Source: Streptomyces yatensis | GTDB taxonomy: Bacteria > Actinomycetota > Actinomycetes > Streptomycetales > Streptomycetaceae | Direction of reading: 5' to 3' | Assembly: GCF_018069625.1 (NCBI RefSeq) | Contig: NZ_CP072941.1 | Location: 8,246,001 to 8,310,000 of the forward strand | DNA: 64,000 bases | Shown here: positions 53,201-60,618 of the stretch, piece after piece | How the letters are laid out: each line of letters begins with the position of its first letter | Position numbering within the stretch: position 1 is the stretch's first letter | Notes under the pieces: model-generated | Told to the model about the DNA's origin: nothing | What the model saw: the letters and a program-made list of their open reading frames with translations, nothing else | Databases searched by the model: none | Made by a program: the position numbers and the translations under genes

Positions 53201-53685
53201 CCCGTGCCGTCGAGGAGGATGTTGGCCGGCTTCACGTCCTGGTGCACCAGGTCTGCGCGATGGGCGTGCTCGAGCCCACGGGCCGCCTGGACCGCCGTGT
53301 CGAGAACACGGGCGAGGGCCTGACGCGCGTCCCCGGCGTGGAGGCGCCCGTCACCGATCCACTCGGCCAGGCTGCCGCCGTCGACAAACTCGGCGAACAC
53401 GCGGGGGACACCGTCGATCACCCGCACGTAATGGCAGGCGCAGACGTTCGGATGGAGCCCGAGGGACACCCACGCCTCGGCCTCCCTGACGAACAGCTCC
53501 TGGTCGCCGGGGTTGCGGAACAGCTCGGGCCGCGAACTCTTCACCGCCATGTCGATGCCCCAGCCGAGATGCCGTACCCGGTGCACGACACCCATCCCGC
53601 CCCGGCCGAGCTCGCCGACCACCCGGTACCGGCCGTCGACGGTCTCGCCGGTCCCCCAAACGGACGGCGACGTAGGTGCGTTCAC
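50260..53685 (-). CDS. WD40-repeat Ser/Thr protein kinase
   Basis: 1141 residues from GTG at 53685. Kinase domain from residue 19: GRGGMGVVHRV, Lys49 (MAVKSSRPE), HQDVKPANILL with catalytic Asp150 (HQD instead of HRD), ITDFGLARS and YASPEQLAGE...RSDVYSFAVSVLEMFTGG. About 310-450 holds TPR-like helices (NNRGLSLLDLDRAADAEQAFDQAL). From about 475 to the end are at least ten WD blades (SGHWDGVLRLWD, STSRDGTVQFWD, SAGHDRTVRMWE). It is likely a scaffold-type signalling kinase, with the 119-base gap to the FHA kinase suggesting cotranscription. Confidence 0.92.
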   Translation of the reverse strand: MNAPTSPSVWGTGETVDGRYRVVGELGRGGMGVVHRVRHLGWGIDMAVKSSRPELFRNPGDQELFVREAEAWVSLGLHPNVCACHYVRVIDGVPRVFAEFVDGGSLAEWIGDGRLHAGDARQALARVLDTAVQAARGLEHAHRADLVHQDVKPANILLDGTGAAKITDFGLARSKAATAPADLHVAPGGSVLVPFGGMTVGYASPEQLAGEPVGRRSDVYSFAVSVLEMFTGGVHWAAGSVAGLALEQYLADPSNPVAAPPEVAHLLRRCLRQHPAHRPASMADIADVLTGIYEHVTGSAYPRPTSRAADLRADELNNRGLSLLDLDRAADAEQAFDQALAVDPHHVGAVYNGGLFRWRTGAITDGELVARLEAIPRGSGASSWQVRLFLARVHLERGDLAAAHDLLDALARERPDDTDVRAALRVAASGTVPDARHTGTRAFREPFALPFAPVELLARHEVMGYLPIRFTPDGRLALSGHWDGVLRLWDTGTGAQRLAVEGHRAQVLGVDLTPDGSYALSTSRDGTVQFWDLGAGRCTRAIRAAARATGCPIRLSADGRIGVWQGVDGRVQVWEPRTGTPRWSLGAALADGALDGSQYEVSADGRHVLTAEEDGARLWSVADGRCRVLAAGSATHALCFSPDGRMVAVAGEDRVIRWWDVADGRQVDAPRTLTGLTAAAGHLAFADSGRLLLSGTTGDHTVQVWELSSGRCLRTFTAHAYGMHHVGFPDRDDRFGCSVGGHPELPVHRWRLPDSAYTAEPHVIKPREYAEVSRLGGLAEELLAEAHQAMSNGQHRSAFGLLTRAREIPGYERAPQVLAAWHELGRSARHVRLRSAWSRPLDAGHLSFGAITAIGVAAGVRLAVSGQSDGTVRIWDLDSGACTHVLDDHAGRVGGVALSDDGQYVLCEGTKPLAIVRRRLADGECRRLTPDWDMVRTIRFTGDGRYAWFGSGDGVLRRWDLDEDRCVATITRNGPVNVISVSTDGRLAAVGDSGGVVRLRDLATGACLRTWTGPREPILSACLSADGRLAMSTHQVMSSGAEDEPIRLWDAGAKRPVREFAGHEGWVSAVRFTPDARFAFSAGHDRTVRMWEVATGRCLHVLEGHQQRIRHLELTPDLRNLVSAGDDGIRLWDLDWELVTD

Positions 53686-53877
53686 TGCGATTCCTCATCG
53701 TGAGTGCGGCAGAAGTCGCCGTCCCGGAAGGCCCGGACGCAGAAGGCCCCGTTGTCGGATTTCGACGAGGGCCAGTATGTGACGTGGTCGATCCTGGTGT
53801 CGATGTTTCAGGCTCAGCGCGGGGTGCGGGAGCGCGCCGCTCACGGGCCCCGTCACCAACGTCCCCGGACAGCACAG

Positions 53878-54663
53878 CTAGTCGCGGGTGATGTCCGAGT
53901 TCTGGATCAGGGCGCGGAATCCGGTCAACAAGGCGTTGAGGCCGACTTCGAACTCGTCGTCGCTGCTGACCTCCGCGAGGGTGTCGGCGTGCTGGACGAG
54001 CAGGGGGAAGGTCGCGGCGTCCCGGGAGCGGTACAGCAGGCGTCGGTGACGGCTCTCCTCGGGGTCCGACATGTCCAGGCCCAGGTTGAGGTGCACCGAG
54101 CCGATGACGAAGGTGGCCAGCGAGGATGCGGCGGCGGAGGCGAGCCGGGGGCTGAGGCCGGCGTTGATGAAGAGTTCGAGGGAGTACTGCACCCCGGCCA
54201 GCGAGTTGGGACCGAGCCGCTCGGTTCCGCGAAGGAGCGAGGCCACGCCGGGGTGGCGGAGCAGGTGCGCGCGGAACAGGCGTGCGGACCACGCCGCCTT
54301 CCCGGCCCAGTCCATGCCGTCGGGCGGAGCCGAGCTCGCCACGTCGAGTGCCCGGTCGACCAGGAGGGTCACCAGTTCCTCACGGTTGCGCACATGGCGG
54401 TAGAGGGACGCCTGTGTGCAGCCGAGCTCATCGGCGATGTTGCGCATCGTCAGCGCGGCCGCCCCGCGCGTGTCGAGCAGGGTCATGGCCGCGTCGAGGA
54501 CGGCATCGAGCGTCAGTGATCTGCGCCGCCGCGGCCGCGCGGGTTCGCTCTCCCGGGCAAGCCACCAGGCCGCCGTGCCCGGCCTCGGTTCCGCCGGCCG
54601 GCTCTTCCGCGGGTGTTCCGGCGGCGGTTCGCCTGCCGTGGCCTTCGTCGTCGGTTCATGCAC
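53878..54663 (-). CDS. TetR-family regulator
   Basis: 261 residues from GTG at 54663; the 48-residue basic, Pro-rich N-terminus is long for the family and the start may be later. HTH: LTLDAVLDAAMTLLDTRGAAALTMRNIADELGCTQASLYRHVRNREELV. The C-terminal ligand domain (ARLFRAHLLRHPGVASLL, LASAAASSLATFVIGSVH) is of the TetR_C group. It is divergent from the zinc-binding dehydrogenase with 82 bases between, so it probably controls that gene. Confidence 0.88.
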   Translation of the reverse strand: MHEPTTKATAGEPPPEHPRKSRPAEPRPGTAAWWLARESEPARPRRRRSLTLDAVLDAAMTLLDTRGAAALTMRNIADELGCTQASLYRHVRNREELVTLLVDRALDVASSAPPDGMDWAGKAAWSARLFRAHLLRHPGVASLLRGTERLGPNSLAGVQYSLELFINAGLSPRLASAAASSLATFVIGSVHLNLGLDMSDPEESRHRRLLYRSRDAATFPLLVQHADTLAEVSSDDEFEVGLNALLTGFRALIQNSDITRD

Positions 54664-54697
54664 CGGACAAGCATAGGTGTGAGGTGAACCCCGATCA

Positions 54698-54713
54698 CTT
54701 AACCTAAGCTAAC
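54698..54713. promoter_or_regulatory. AT-rich imperfect inverted repeat between divergent genes
   Basis: CTTAACCTAAGCTAAC has TTA/TAA half-sites around a short centre and is the only AT-rich block in the 82-base gap between the TetR and dehydrogenase genes. It could be an operator or a -10 region; evidence is weak. Confidence 0.35.
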
Positions 54714-54745
54714 GGCGTTCGCATAACGGAGTCGAAGGGGTCACC

Positions 54746-55678
54746 ATGCGCGCAGTACGCAATACCGATCAGGGCATCCTCGTGGCCGAGGCCGACGAAC
54801 CGGAGGTGCCCGGGGTACGCCTCACCGTCGCCTCGGCGGGCATCTGCGGGACCGACGTGAACTTCGCGGCCGGTGGCGTTCAGGGCTACACCTATGGCCA
54901 CGAGTTCGCCGGCACCGACGCCGACGGCCGGTGCTACGCCGTCGAGCCCACGGTCTACTGCGGAGTGTGCGGCCAATGCCGCGCCGGCCATGTCCAGCGG
55001 TGCGCCGCCCCGGAGCACGGAACGCTCGGGATATTCCGGGACGGCGGCATGTGCGATGCCGTGACGGTCCCCGAGAACATGCTCGTCCCGCTGCCGGACG
55101 GCCTGGACGTACGCGACGCCTGCCTCGTGGAGCCCGCGTCAGTGGCCTGGCACGGTGTCCGCGGCGCGGCGCTCACACCGGGGGAGCGGGTGGCGGTCGT
55201 CGGCGGCGGCAGCATCGGGCTGCTGGCCGCGGCCGCGGCCCGGCAGCGCGGCTTCGACGTCGATATCGAGGTGCGCCACAAGCACCAGAGGATCGCGGCG
55301 GAACGCCTCGAAGCCGGCTCGGCCGAAGGCCTCTACGACGTCGTGATCGACGCCGCGGGCAGCGAGACCGGTCTCGCCCGGTGCGCCGAGCTGGCCCGCC
55401 CCGGCGGTCGCGTCGTGCTGCTGGGCGTGTACCAGCACACCATTCCCCTCCCGGGCGTCGTCAGCCTGGTCAAGGAACTCACCTACGTCCACTCCATCGC
55501 CTACAGCCGGCACGACGGCATCCGCGACACCGAACAGGCCGCGGCGCTGCTCGCCGGCAACCCCACGATCGCGCAGACCGTGATCACCCACCGCTTCCCC
55601 CTCGACGAGGCCGCGGAGGCCTTCCGCGTGGCCGGTGACCGGGCCTCCGGAGCCATCAAGGTCGTCCTTCACCCCTGA
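54746..55678 (+). CDS. zinc-binding alcohol dehydrogenase-like oxidoreductase
   Basis: 310 residues from ATG at 54746. Catalytic zinc region: ASAGICGTDVNFAAGG with Cys, and YGHEFAGTD with His-Glu. Structural zinc cluster: CGVCGQCRAGHVQRC. Rossmann motif: VAVVGGGSIGLLAAAAA. The end VVLHP is normal for medium-chain dehydrogenases. It is shorter than the usual 340-350 residues but all motifs are present. Substrate unknown; the divergent TetR gene is the likely regulator. Confidence 0.88.
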   Translation: MRAVRNTDQGILVAEADEPEVPGVRLTVASAGICGTDVNFAAGGVQGYTYGHEFAGTDADGRCYAVEPTVYCGVCGQCRAGHVQRCAAPEHGTLGIFRDGGMCDAVTVPENMLVPLPDGLDVRDACLVEPASVAWHGVRGAALTPGERVAVVGGGSIGLLAAAAARQRGFDVDIEVRHKHQRIAAERLEAGSAEGLYDVVIDAAGSETGLARCAELARPGGRVVLLGVYQHTIPLPGVVSLVKELTYVHSIAYSRHDGIRDTEQAAALLAGNPTIAQTVITHRFPLDEAAEAFRVAGDRASGAIKVVLHP

Positions 55679-55681
55679 CGG

Positions 55682-55735
55682 CGGTCCGCTCACAGCAGCC
55701 GCAAGGACCGGTCCGCTCACAGCGGCCGCAAGGAC
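55682..55735 (+). repeat. two tandem 27-base repeats
   Basis: CGGTCCGCTCACAGC, then A or G, then GCCGCAAGGAC occurs at 55682-55708 and again at 55709-55735 with that single difference. It lies directly after the dehydrogenase stop. No hairpin with a T-run follows. Confidence 0.85.
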
Positions 55736-55821
55736 ACGGAATCGACGGCCGCCGCCCCGACCGGATCGTTCGTTAGGATGACGGCGGCTTGAGGGTGGGT
55801 CGGACACGAGGGGGGCTCGCG

Positions 55822-56550
55822 TTGGATCGCCTGGCGGGAGCGGGTCGACCGGACGCGGTGGGCGGGGCGACCGGCCGGTCGGCGCCTGCGGTGCTGCCCC
55901 CGTCGCTGCGCGGGTGGCTCGGGCCGATCGCGGCCCTCGCCGCACTGGTGGTCGTCGTGCTCGGGGTCCGGTATGCCGGCGACAGTGGGCCCGGCACGGT
56001 GGACGCGCGGATCTGGGCGGCGGTGGACGGTATGGGATCGCCGTGGCGCCATGTCGCTCTGGCCACGGACTTCTTGGGGGAGCCGGTGGGAGCCGCGACG
56101 CTGATCGTGGCCACCGTGACGGGCTGCCTGCTGCTTCGGCGTCCTCGCGCGGCGGTGCTGGTCGTTGTCGGCGTCAGCATGACCGTGGGGACCGCGACCC
56201 TGCTCAAGTACCTGGTGGGACGCACCATTCACGGCGCCGACAACCTGTCCTACCCGAGCGGGCACACCGCCTTCCTCACCGCGCTCGCCCTCGTGGCGGC
56301 GCTGCTCGCGGCAGGCCGGCTCGGCCTCGGCAGGACGGCCGGCACCTCACTCGTGCTCACCGCGGCGCTGGTTGCCGGCGCCGCCATGGGCTGGGCGCAG
56401 GTCGCCCTGGGCGCGCACTACCCGACCGACGTTCTGGGCGGCTGGTGCACCGCGCTGGCGGTGGTCCCGGCGACCGCGTGGATCGTCGACCGGACGGCCG
56501 ACCGGCTGGTCGATCGGACGGCCGACGCCGGTCGGCGGGAAATGGGCTGA
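55822..56550 (+). CDS. PAP2-family phosphatase
   Basis: 242 residues if TTG at 55822 is the start; GAGGGGGG lies 7 bases before it. An upstream in-frame GTG at 55795 is possible but has no such site. Phosphatase motifs: KYLVGRTIHGA (motif 1, KxxxxRx), YPSGHTAFLTAL (motif 2) and ALGAHYPTDVLGGW (motif 3). About six membrane helices. It may process a lipid pyrophosphate. It is convergent with the aminotransferase gene of the sugar operon, 7 bases apart. Confidence 0.85.
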   Translation: MDRLAGAGRPDAVGGATGRSAPAVLPPSLRGWLGPIAALAALVVVVLGVRYAGDSGPGTVDARIWAAVDGMGSPWRHVALATDFLGEPVGAATLIVATVTGCLLLRRPRAAVLVVVGVSMTVGTATLLKYLVGRTIHGADNLSYPSGHTAFLTALALVAALLAAGRLGLGRTAGTSLVLTAALVAGAAMGWAQVALGAHYPTDVLGGWCTALAVVPATAWIVDRTADRLVDRTADAGRREMG

Positions 56551-56557
56551 CGCCGCG

Positions 56558-57889
56558 TCACGCCAGGCGGCGGAACACCGGTTTCACCGGGCGTCCGCCC
56601 AGCCACGGGGTGGGGTCGGCGGCGTCCAGTGCCTTCCGGTACACCGCACACGCCTGGGCCACCACGTCGACCGTGTGATCGATGTCGGCGTCGCCGAGCG
56701 CGCTGCTCACCACGAACGACGGGGCGAGCACCCCGCCCGCGAGGAGCCGGCGCAGGAACAGGGTGCGGTACCGCTGCGACGGCTGCCGGTTCTCGTCGAG
56801 GGTGGCGAAGACCAGGTTGCTGGCCCGGCCCCGGACGACGAGGTGGTCGCCGACGCCCATGGCGGCCGCGGCCTCCCGGACGCCCGCCGCCAACCGCGCG
56901 CCGAGGGCGTGCAGTTGGGCGGTGACGCCCTCCTCGGCATAGGTGGTCTGCACGGCCATCGCCGCTGCCAGGGAGTGGGTTTCCGCACCGTGGGTGGTGG
57001 ACAGCAGGAACACCCGCTCGCCGGAGTGCCGCAGTCCGCCCCGCTCCATCAGGTCGCGGCGCCCGGCCAGCGCGGAGACGGCGAATCCATTGCCCAGCGC
57101 CTTGCCGAACGTGGACAGGTCGGGCACGACGCCGTACAGGCCCTGGGCGCCCGCCTCGGACCAGCGGAAGCCGGTGATCATCTCATCGAAGATCAGTACG
57201 CAGCCGTGCCGGTCGGCCAGTTCGCGCAAGCCCGCGAGGTATCCGGGCGGAGGTTCGGTGTGGGTGGCGGGTTCGAGGATCAGACAGGCGACCTCGTCGG
57301 CGTACCGGTTCAGCACCTCCTCCGTGGCGGCCAGGTCCCCGTACGGGAACGCCACGGTGAGATCGGTGGTCGCCGCCGGAACACCGGCCGACATCGGCGT
57401 GGTGCCGATGAACCAGTCGTCGACGGAGAAGAACGGATGGCCGGCGCAGATGGCCACCCGCGGCCGCCCGGTGGCGGCGCGGGCGAGGCGCACCGCGGCG
57501 GTGGTGGCGTCGGAGCCGTTCTTCGCGAACTTCACCATCTCGGCCGTCGGCACCGTGGCCAGGAAGCGTTCCGCGGCCTCGACCTCCACGATGGACGGCC
57601 GGACGAAGTTGCCGCCGCGGTCGAGTTCCCGCCGCACCGCCTCGGTCACGCGTGGGTGGGCGTGGCCGAGGCTGACCGATCGCAGGCCGGAGCCGTACTC
57701 GACGTAGCGGTTGCCGTCGATGTCCCACACGTGGGCACCGCGGCCGTGGCTGATGACCGGGGCCAGGTTCTCGGGGTACTGGTCGTCGCCCTTGGCGTAG
57801 GTGTGCGCGCCCCCCGGGATCATGGTGTGCAGCCGCTCGTTCGCCGCCCGCGACCTGGGGAGGAGGAACTCTTCGGTGTCCACGCTCAC
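56558..57889 (-). CDS. class III aminotransferase (glutamate-1-semialdehyde aminomutase-like)
   Basis: 443 residues from GTG at 57889. PLP enzyme of the GSAM group: MIPGGAHTYAKGDDQYPENLAPV, HVWDIDGNRYVEYGSGLRSVSLGH, FAKNGSDATTAAVRLARAATG, LIFDEMITGFRWSEAGAQGLYG and the PLP Lys in DLSTFGKALGNGF. It is not the housekeeping heme enzyme: it is placed last in a glycan operon, directly after an RmlC-like gene (1 base gap). Here it may transfer or move an amino group on a sugar or side-chain precursor. Confidence 0.9.
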   Translation of the reverse strand: MSVDTEEFLLPRSRAANERLHTMIPGGAHTYAKGDDQYPENLAPVISHGRGAHVWDIDGNRYVEYGSGLRSVSLGHAHPRVTEAVRRELDRGGNFVRPSIVEVEAAERFLATVPTAEMVKFAKNGSDATTAAVRLARAATGRPRVAICAGHPFFSVDDWFIGTTPMSAGVPAATTDLTVAFPYGDLAATEEVLNRYADEVACLILEPATHTEPPPGYLAGLRELADRHGCVLIFDEMITGFRWSEAGAQGLYGVVPDLSTFGKALGNGFAVSALAGRRDLMERGGLRHSGERVFLLSTTHGAETHSLAAAMAVQTTYAEEGVTAQLHALGARLAAGVREAAAAMGVGDHLVVRGRASNLVFATLDENRQPSQRYRTLFLRRLLAGGVLAPSFVVSSALGDADIDHTVDVVAQACAVYRKALDAADPTPWLGGRPVKPVFRRLA

Positions 57890-57890
57890 T

Positions 57891-58442
57891 TCACCCCTCC
57901 CCGTGCTTCAGGACCTCGGCGAGGCCCGGCGCCTCCCGGTCCCGCCGGGACATCGATGTGATCGGCAGCGGCCAGGGAATGGCGAGCTCCGGGTCGTCGA
58001 AGGCGATCGTCACGTCTTCGGAGGGATCGTGCGGGCGGTCGATCCGATAGGAGGTGTCGGCGGTTTCGGTCAGCGCCTGGAAACCGTGCGCGCACCCCGC
58101 CGGGATGTACAGGGTCGTCTGCGTCTCGCCCGACAGCTCGAAGGAGGCCACGGCGCGGTAGGTCGGCGAGTGAGGCCGCAGGTCCACGACGACGTCGAAG
58201 ATCTTCCCGTACGAGCACCGCACCAGCTTGGCCTCGCCCTTGCCGGAGCGCAGGTGCAGGCCGCGCAGTACGCCCCGGACCGAGCGGGACAGGCTGTCCT
58301 GGACGAAGGCGTCCGGGTCGAGGCCCACCGAGCGGACCACGTCGGCGTCGAAGGTGCGGCAGAAGAAGCCGCGTTCGTCGGCGTACGGCGTCGGCTCGAA
58401 CAGATACGCGCCCGTGATCGCCGGGACTTCGATCGCTTTCAT
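57891..58442 (-). CDS. dTDP-4-dehydrorhamnose 3,5-epimerase-like (RmlC)
   Basis: 183 residues from ATG at 58442. Cupin fold with YADERGFFCRTF, the catalytic His in VLRGLHLR (63), IFDVVVDLRPHSPTY and YIPAGCAHGFQALTETADTSYRID. The usual Tyr-rich YYxPxxE segment is changed to RPHDPSEDV, so the epimerisation pattern (3, 5 or both) is uncertain. It overlaps the pyruvyl transferase stop by 4 bases. It should act on a dTDP-4-keto-6-deoxysugar. Confidence 0.88.
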   Translation of the reverse strand: MKAIEVPAITGAYLFEPTPYADERGFFCRTFDADVVRSVGLDPDAFVQDSLSRSVRGVLRGLHLRSGKGEAKLVRCSYGKIFDVVVDLRPHSPTYRAVASFELSGETQTTLYIPAGCAHGFQALTETADTSYRIDRPHDPSEDVTIAFDDPELAIPWPLPITSMSRRDREAPGLAEVLKHGEG

Positions 58443-59674
58443 GGTGTCTCCTGCCGGGTGCGGGCGTGCGGGTGGTCGTTCGCCGGGAACAGGGCGGCCG
58501 TCAAGGCGGTGAACTGGTCCTGGAGCTGCCGGGCGGTGAGCCGGTTCCGCTCGGCGAGGGTCTGCCGCAGCTCGGCCGATCGCTTCTCCAGCGCCCGGAA
58601 CTGCTCCAGCAGCCGGTCGGCGTCGACCTCGCGCGCCGGGTGGCAGTACGCGCCGAGGCCCATCCGGTCCATGAGCGCGTCGCTCTTCGCCGCATAGCTG
58701 AGGGCGAGGGTCGGCGTTCCGGTCCTCAGCGCGCAGACCAGGTTGTGGTACCGGGTCGCCACCACGGTGTCGGCGGCCGCCGTCTCCTTCATCAGGTCGG
58801 CCAGTGAGGCCGCCTCCGCGGCGGTGACCAGCGGCGAGTCCACCGCCTCGAGGATCGCGGCGACCACCGAGGCGTCGCACGCGTCGCCGGTGAGCAGCCG
58901 GACCGGCCTGCCCTCCTCGACCAGCGCACGGACGAACCGGATCGTCCCGTCGAGGTAGCGCCGGTAGATCTCATCGGCCCGGGCGCGGTCGTCGTTGCCG
59001 CCGTGGAAGTCCATGACGCCGACGCAGACCACGCCGGGCGGGCCGGAGGGCGCGTCGGGCGGCGGTATCGGCAGGGCGAAGGCCAGGTCCGGATACACCT
59101 CGTCGCGCGCGGTGTCCACGCCCATCGCCCGCATCGCCTCACGGGACGGGGTATCCCGGTACGAGCGGTACGCGGCCAGCCGCGCCGACCAGCGCACCAG
59201 GGCCCGGGTGGGCCGGTCGCCGATCTCGGCGGCGCCGACGCCGACCAGCGCGACCCGGGTGCCCAGCAGCCGGCCGCTCGCGCAGAGCAGGAACAGCGAG
59301 TACGGGAAGCCCCACGGCCGCAGCGGCAGTGTGGCCTCCAGGACACCCATGCCCGGCACGATCACCACGTCGTGCCGGCGCACCCAGGCGGCGGTGCGGC
59401 AGACGTCGACGAGTTTGCCCAGGCCCTTCCCCGCGATCGCGCCCGCACGGGACGCGGTCCGGTACTCCCCGCGGTACCAGTGCAGCCGTGTCGCGGGGAT
59501 CCGGAACCGGGTCGTCACGGCCTCGGGCCCGCCGCACAGCGCGTCCACGACCGCCTCCGGGTGCTCGGCGCGGAGGTACCCGAGGACGGCCTCCAGCGAA
59601 CCGTCGTTGCCGAGGTTGCCGGAGCCGAGCAGGCCGAACACCCCGACGCGTACGGGAGTGTCCGCGGACGTCAT
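58439..59674 (-). CDS. polysaccharide pyruvyl transferase family protein
   Basis: 411 residues from ATG at 59674. Family pattern: VRVGVFGLLGSGNLGNDGSLEAVLGYL (start, as in CsaB/WcaK), VVIVPGMGVLEATLPLRPWGFPYSLFLLC, VGVGAAEIGD, and the end VVATRYHNLVCALRTGTPTLALSYAAKSDALM (RYHN box). The C-terminal 50 residues form a coiled, helical extension. It would add pyruvate as a ketal to a glycan sugar, giving negative charge to the surface polymer. It overlaps its neighbours by 4 bases on both sides. Confidence 0.88.
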   Translation of the reverse strand: MTSADTPVRVGVFGLLGSGNLGNDGSLEAVLGYLRAEHPEAVVDALCGGPEAVTTRFRIPATRLHWYRGEYRTASRAGAIAGKGLGKLVDVCRTAAWVRRHDVVIVPGMGVLEATLPLRPWGFPYSLFLLCASGRLLGTRVALVGVGAAEIGDRPTRALVRWSARLAAYRSYRDTPSREAMRAMGVDTARDEVYPDLAFALPIPPPDAPSGPPGVVCVGVMDFHGGNDDRARADEIYRRYLDGTIRFVRALVEEGRPVRLLTGDACDASVVAAILEAVDSPLVTAAEAASLADLMKETAAADTVVATRYHNLVCALRTGTPTLALSYAAKSDALMDRMGLGAYCHPAREVDADRLLEQFRALEKRSAELRQTLAERNRLTARQLQDQFTALTAALFPANDHPHARTRQETP

Positions 59675-60618
59675 GTGCGCCGCCCCTCGCGTCCCGCGAC
59701 GAGGTCGTCGACGGAGACGGTGAGCTTCGCCGGGTCGACCGGGGCGCGGTCCTCGACCCGCTCGCCGACGCCGGGCCGGGCCCGGCTCGTCATCCACGCG
59801 GCCAGGTGGCGGTAGCAGGCGCGCCGGTCGGCCACGGACAGCGGCGCCCGCCGGATCGCCGAGGCGAAGCCCCAGACGTACTCCGCCAGCAGCCGGGGCG
59901 TCGGGTGCAGCCGGCCCGCCCGGCGCGGGTCCAGGTTGACGCACCGGGAGCGCTTGGACGGGTTCGCCCGCTCGGCGCGGGTGGGGTGGTCCCGGCGGAA
60001 GTACAGCAACTCCGGCACCTGGTGGAAGGGTCCCTGGAGGACGAGCTGGGCGACGAACGTCCGGTCCGCGTGGTGATAGCTGTCGTGCGGCTTCACCCGG
60101 CGCAGCATGTCGGCGCGCATCACCCCGTAGAAGTCGTCGCCACCGGGCTCGAACAGGAAGCTGCGGAAGCGCTCCGGCGCGTGCGGCGAGGCGGTGGCCA
60201 GCCCGTACGCGTACGGGACCTTCACCTGACCTTCGCCGTCGATGACCGCCTGGTCGGAGTGTGCCAGGACCACCTCCGGCCGCTCGTCCAGCGCCTCCAC
60301 ACAGCGCCGCAGCAGGTCCCGGGCGTACAGGTCGTCGTGTGAGGCCCACTTGAACAGTTCGCCGCGGCACTCGGTGAACACGTAGTTGTGGTTCGGCGCG
60401 GCGCCGATGTTCCGGCGCAGCCGGACGTACCGGATACGTGAGTCCTGCGCGGCGTACTTGCGGCAGATGTCCTCGGTACCGTCGGTCGAGGCGTTGTCGG
60501 AGATGACCAGCTCGAAGTCCTCGTAGGTCTGGCCGAGCAGGGCGTCGAGCGATTCGGCCACGTACTCCTCGCCGTTGTACACGGGCAGGCCGATGCTCAG
60601 CCGGGGATGGGCGGTCAT
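59671..60618 (-). CDS. GT2-family glycosyltransferase
   Basis: 315 residues from ATG at 60618. GT-A fold: LSIGLPVYNGEEYVAESLDALLGQTYEDFELVISDNASTDGT with the nucleotide-binding Asp residues (41 and 46), and FKWASHDDLYARDLL with the metal-site SHDD (93-96). VVLAHSDQAVIDGEG and HHADRTFVAQLVLQGPF follow. No membrane helices. It adds a sugar in the making of the surface glycan. It overlaps both neighbours by 4 bases. Confidence 0.9.
   Translation of the reverse strand: MTAHPRLSIGLPVYNGEEYVAESLDALLGQTYEDFELVISDNASTDGTEDICRKYAAQDSRIRYVRLRRNIGAAPNHNYVFTECRGELFKWASHDDLYARDLLRRCVEALDERPEVVLAHSDQAVIDGEGQVKVPYAYGLATASPHAPERFRSFLFEPGGDDFYGVMRADMLRRVKPHDSYHHADRTFVAQLVLQGPFHQVPELLYFRRDHPTRAERANPSKRSRCVNLDPRRAGRLHPTPRLLAEYVWGFASAIRRAPLSVADRRACYRHLAAWMTSRARPGVGERVEDRAPVDPAKLTVSVDDLVAGREGRRT

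Noticed and set aside
51460..53703. A 747-codon plus-strand open frame
   Set aside because: It is the antisense of the WD40 kinase, whose motifs are clear on the minus strand; high GC keeps such frames open.
57891..58442. A full rhamnose (rmlABCD) cluster
   Set aside because: Only an RmlC-like gene is visible; no RmlA, RmlB or RmlD partner can be assigned with confidence within the window.
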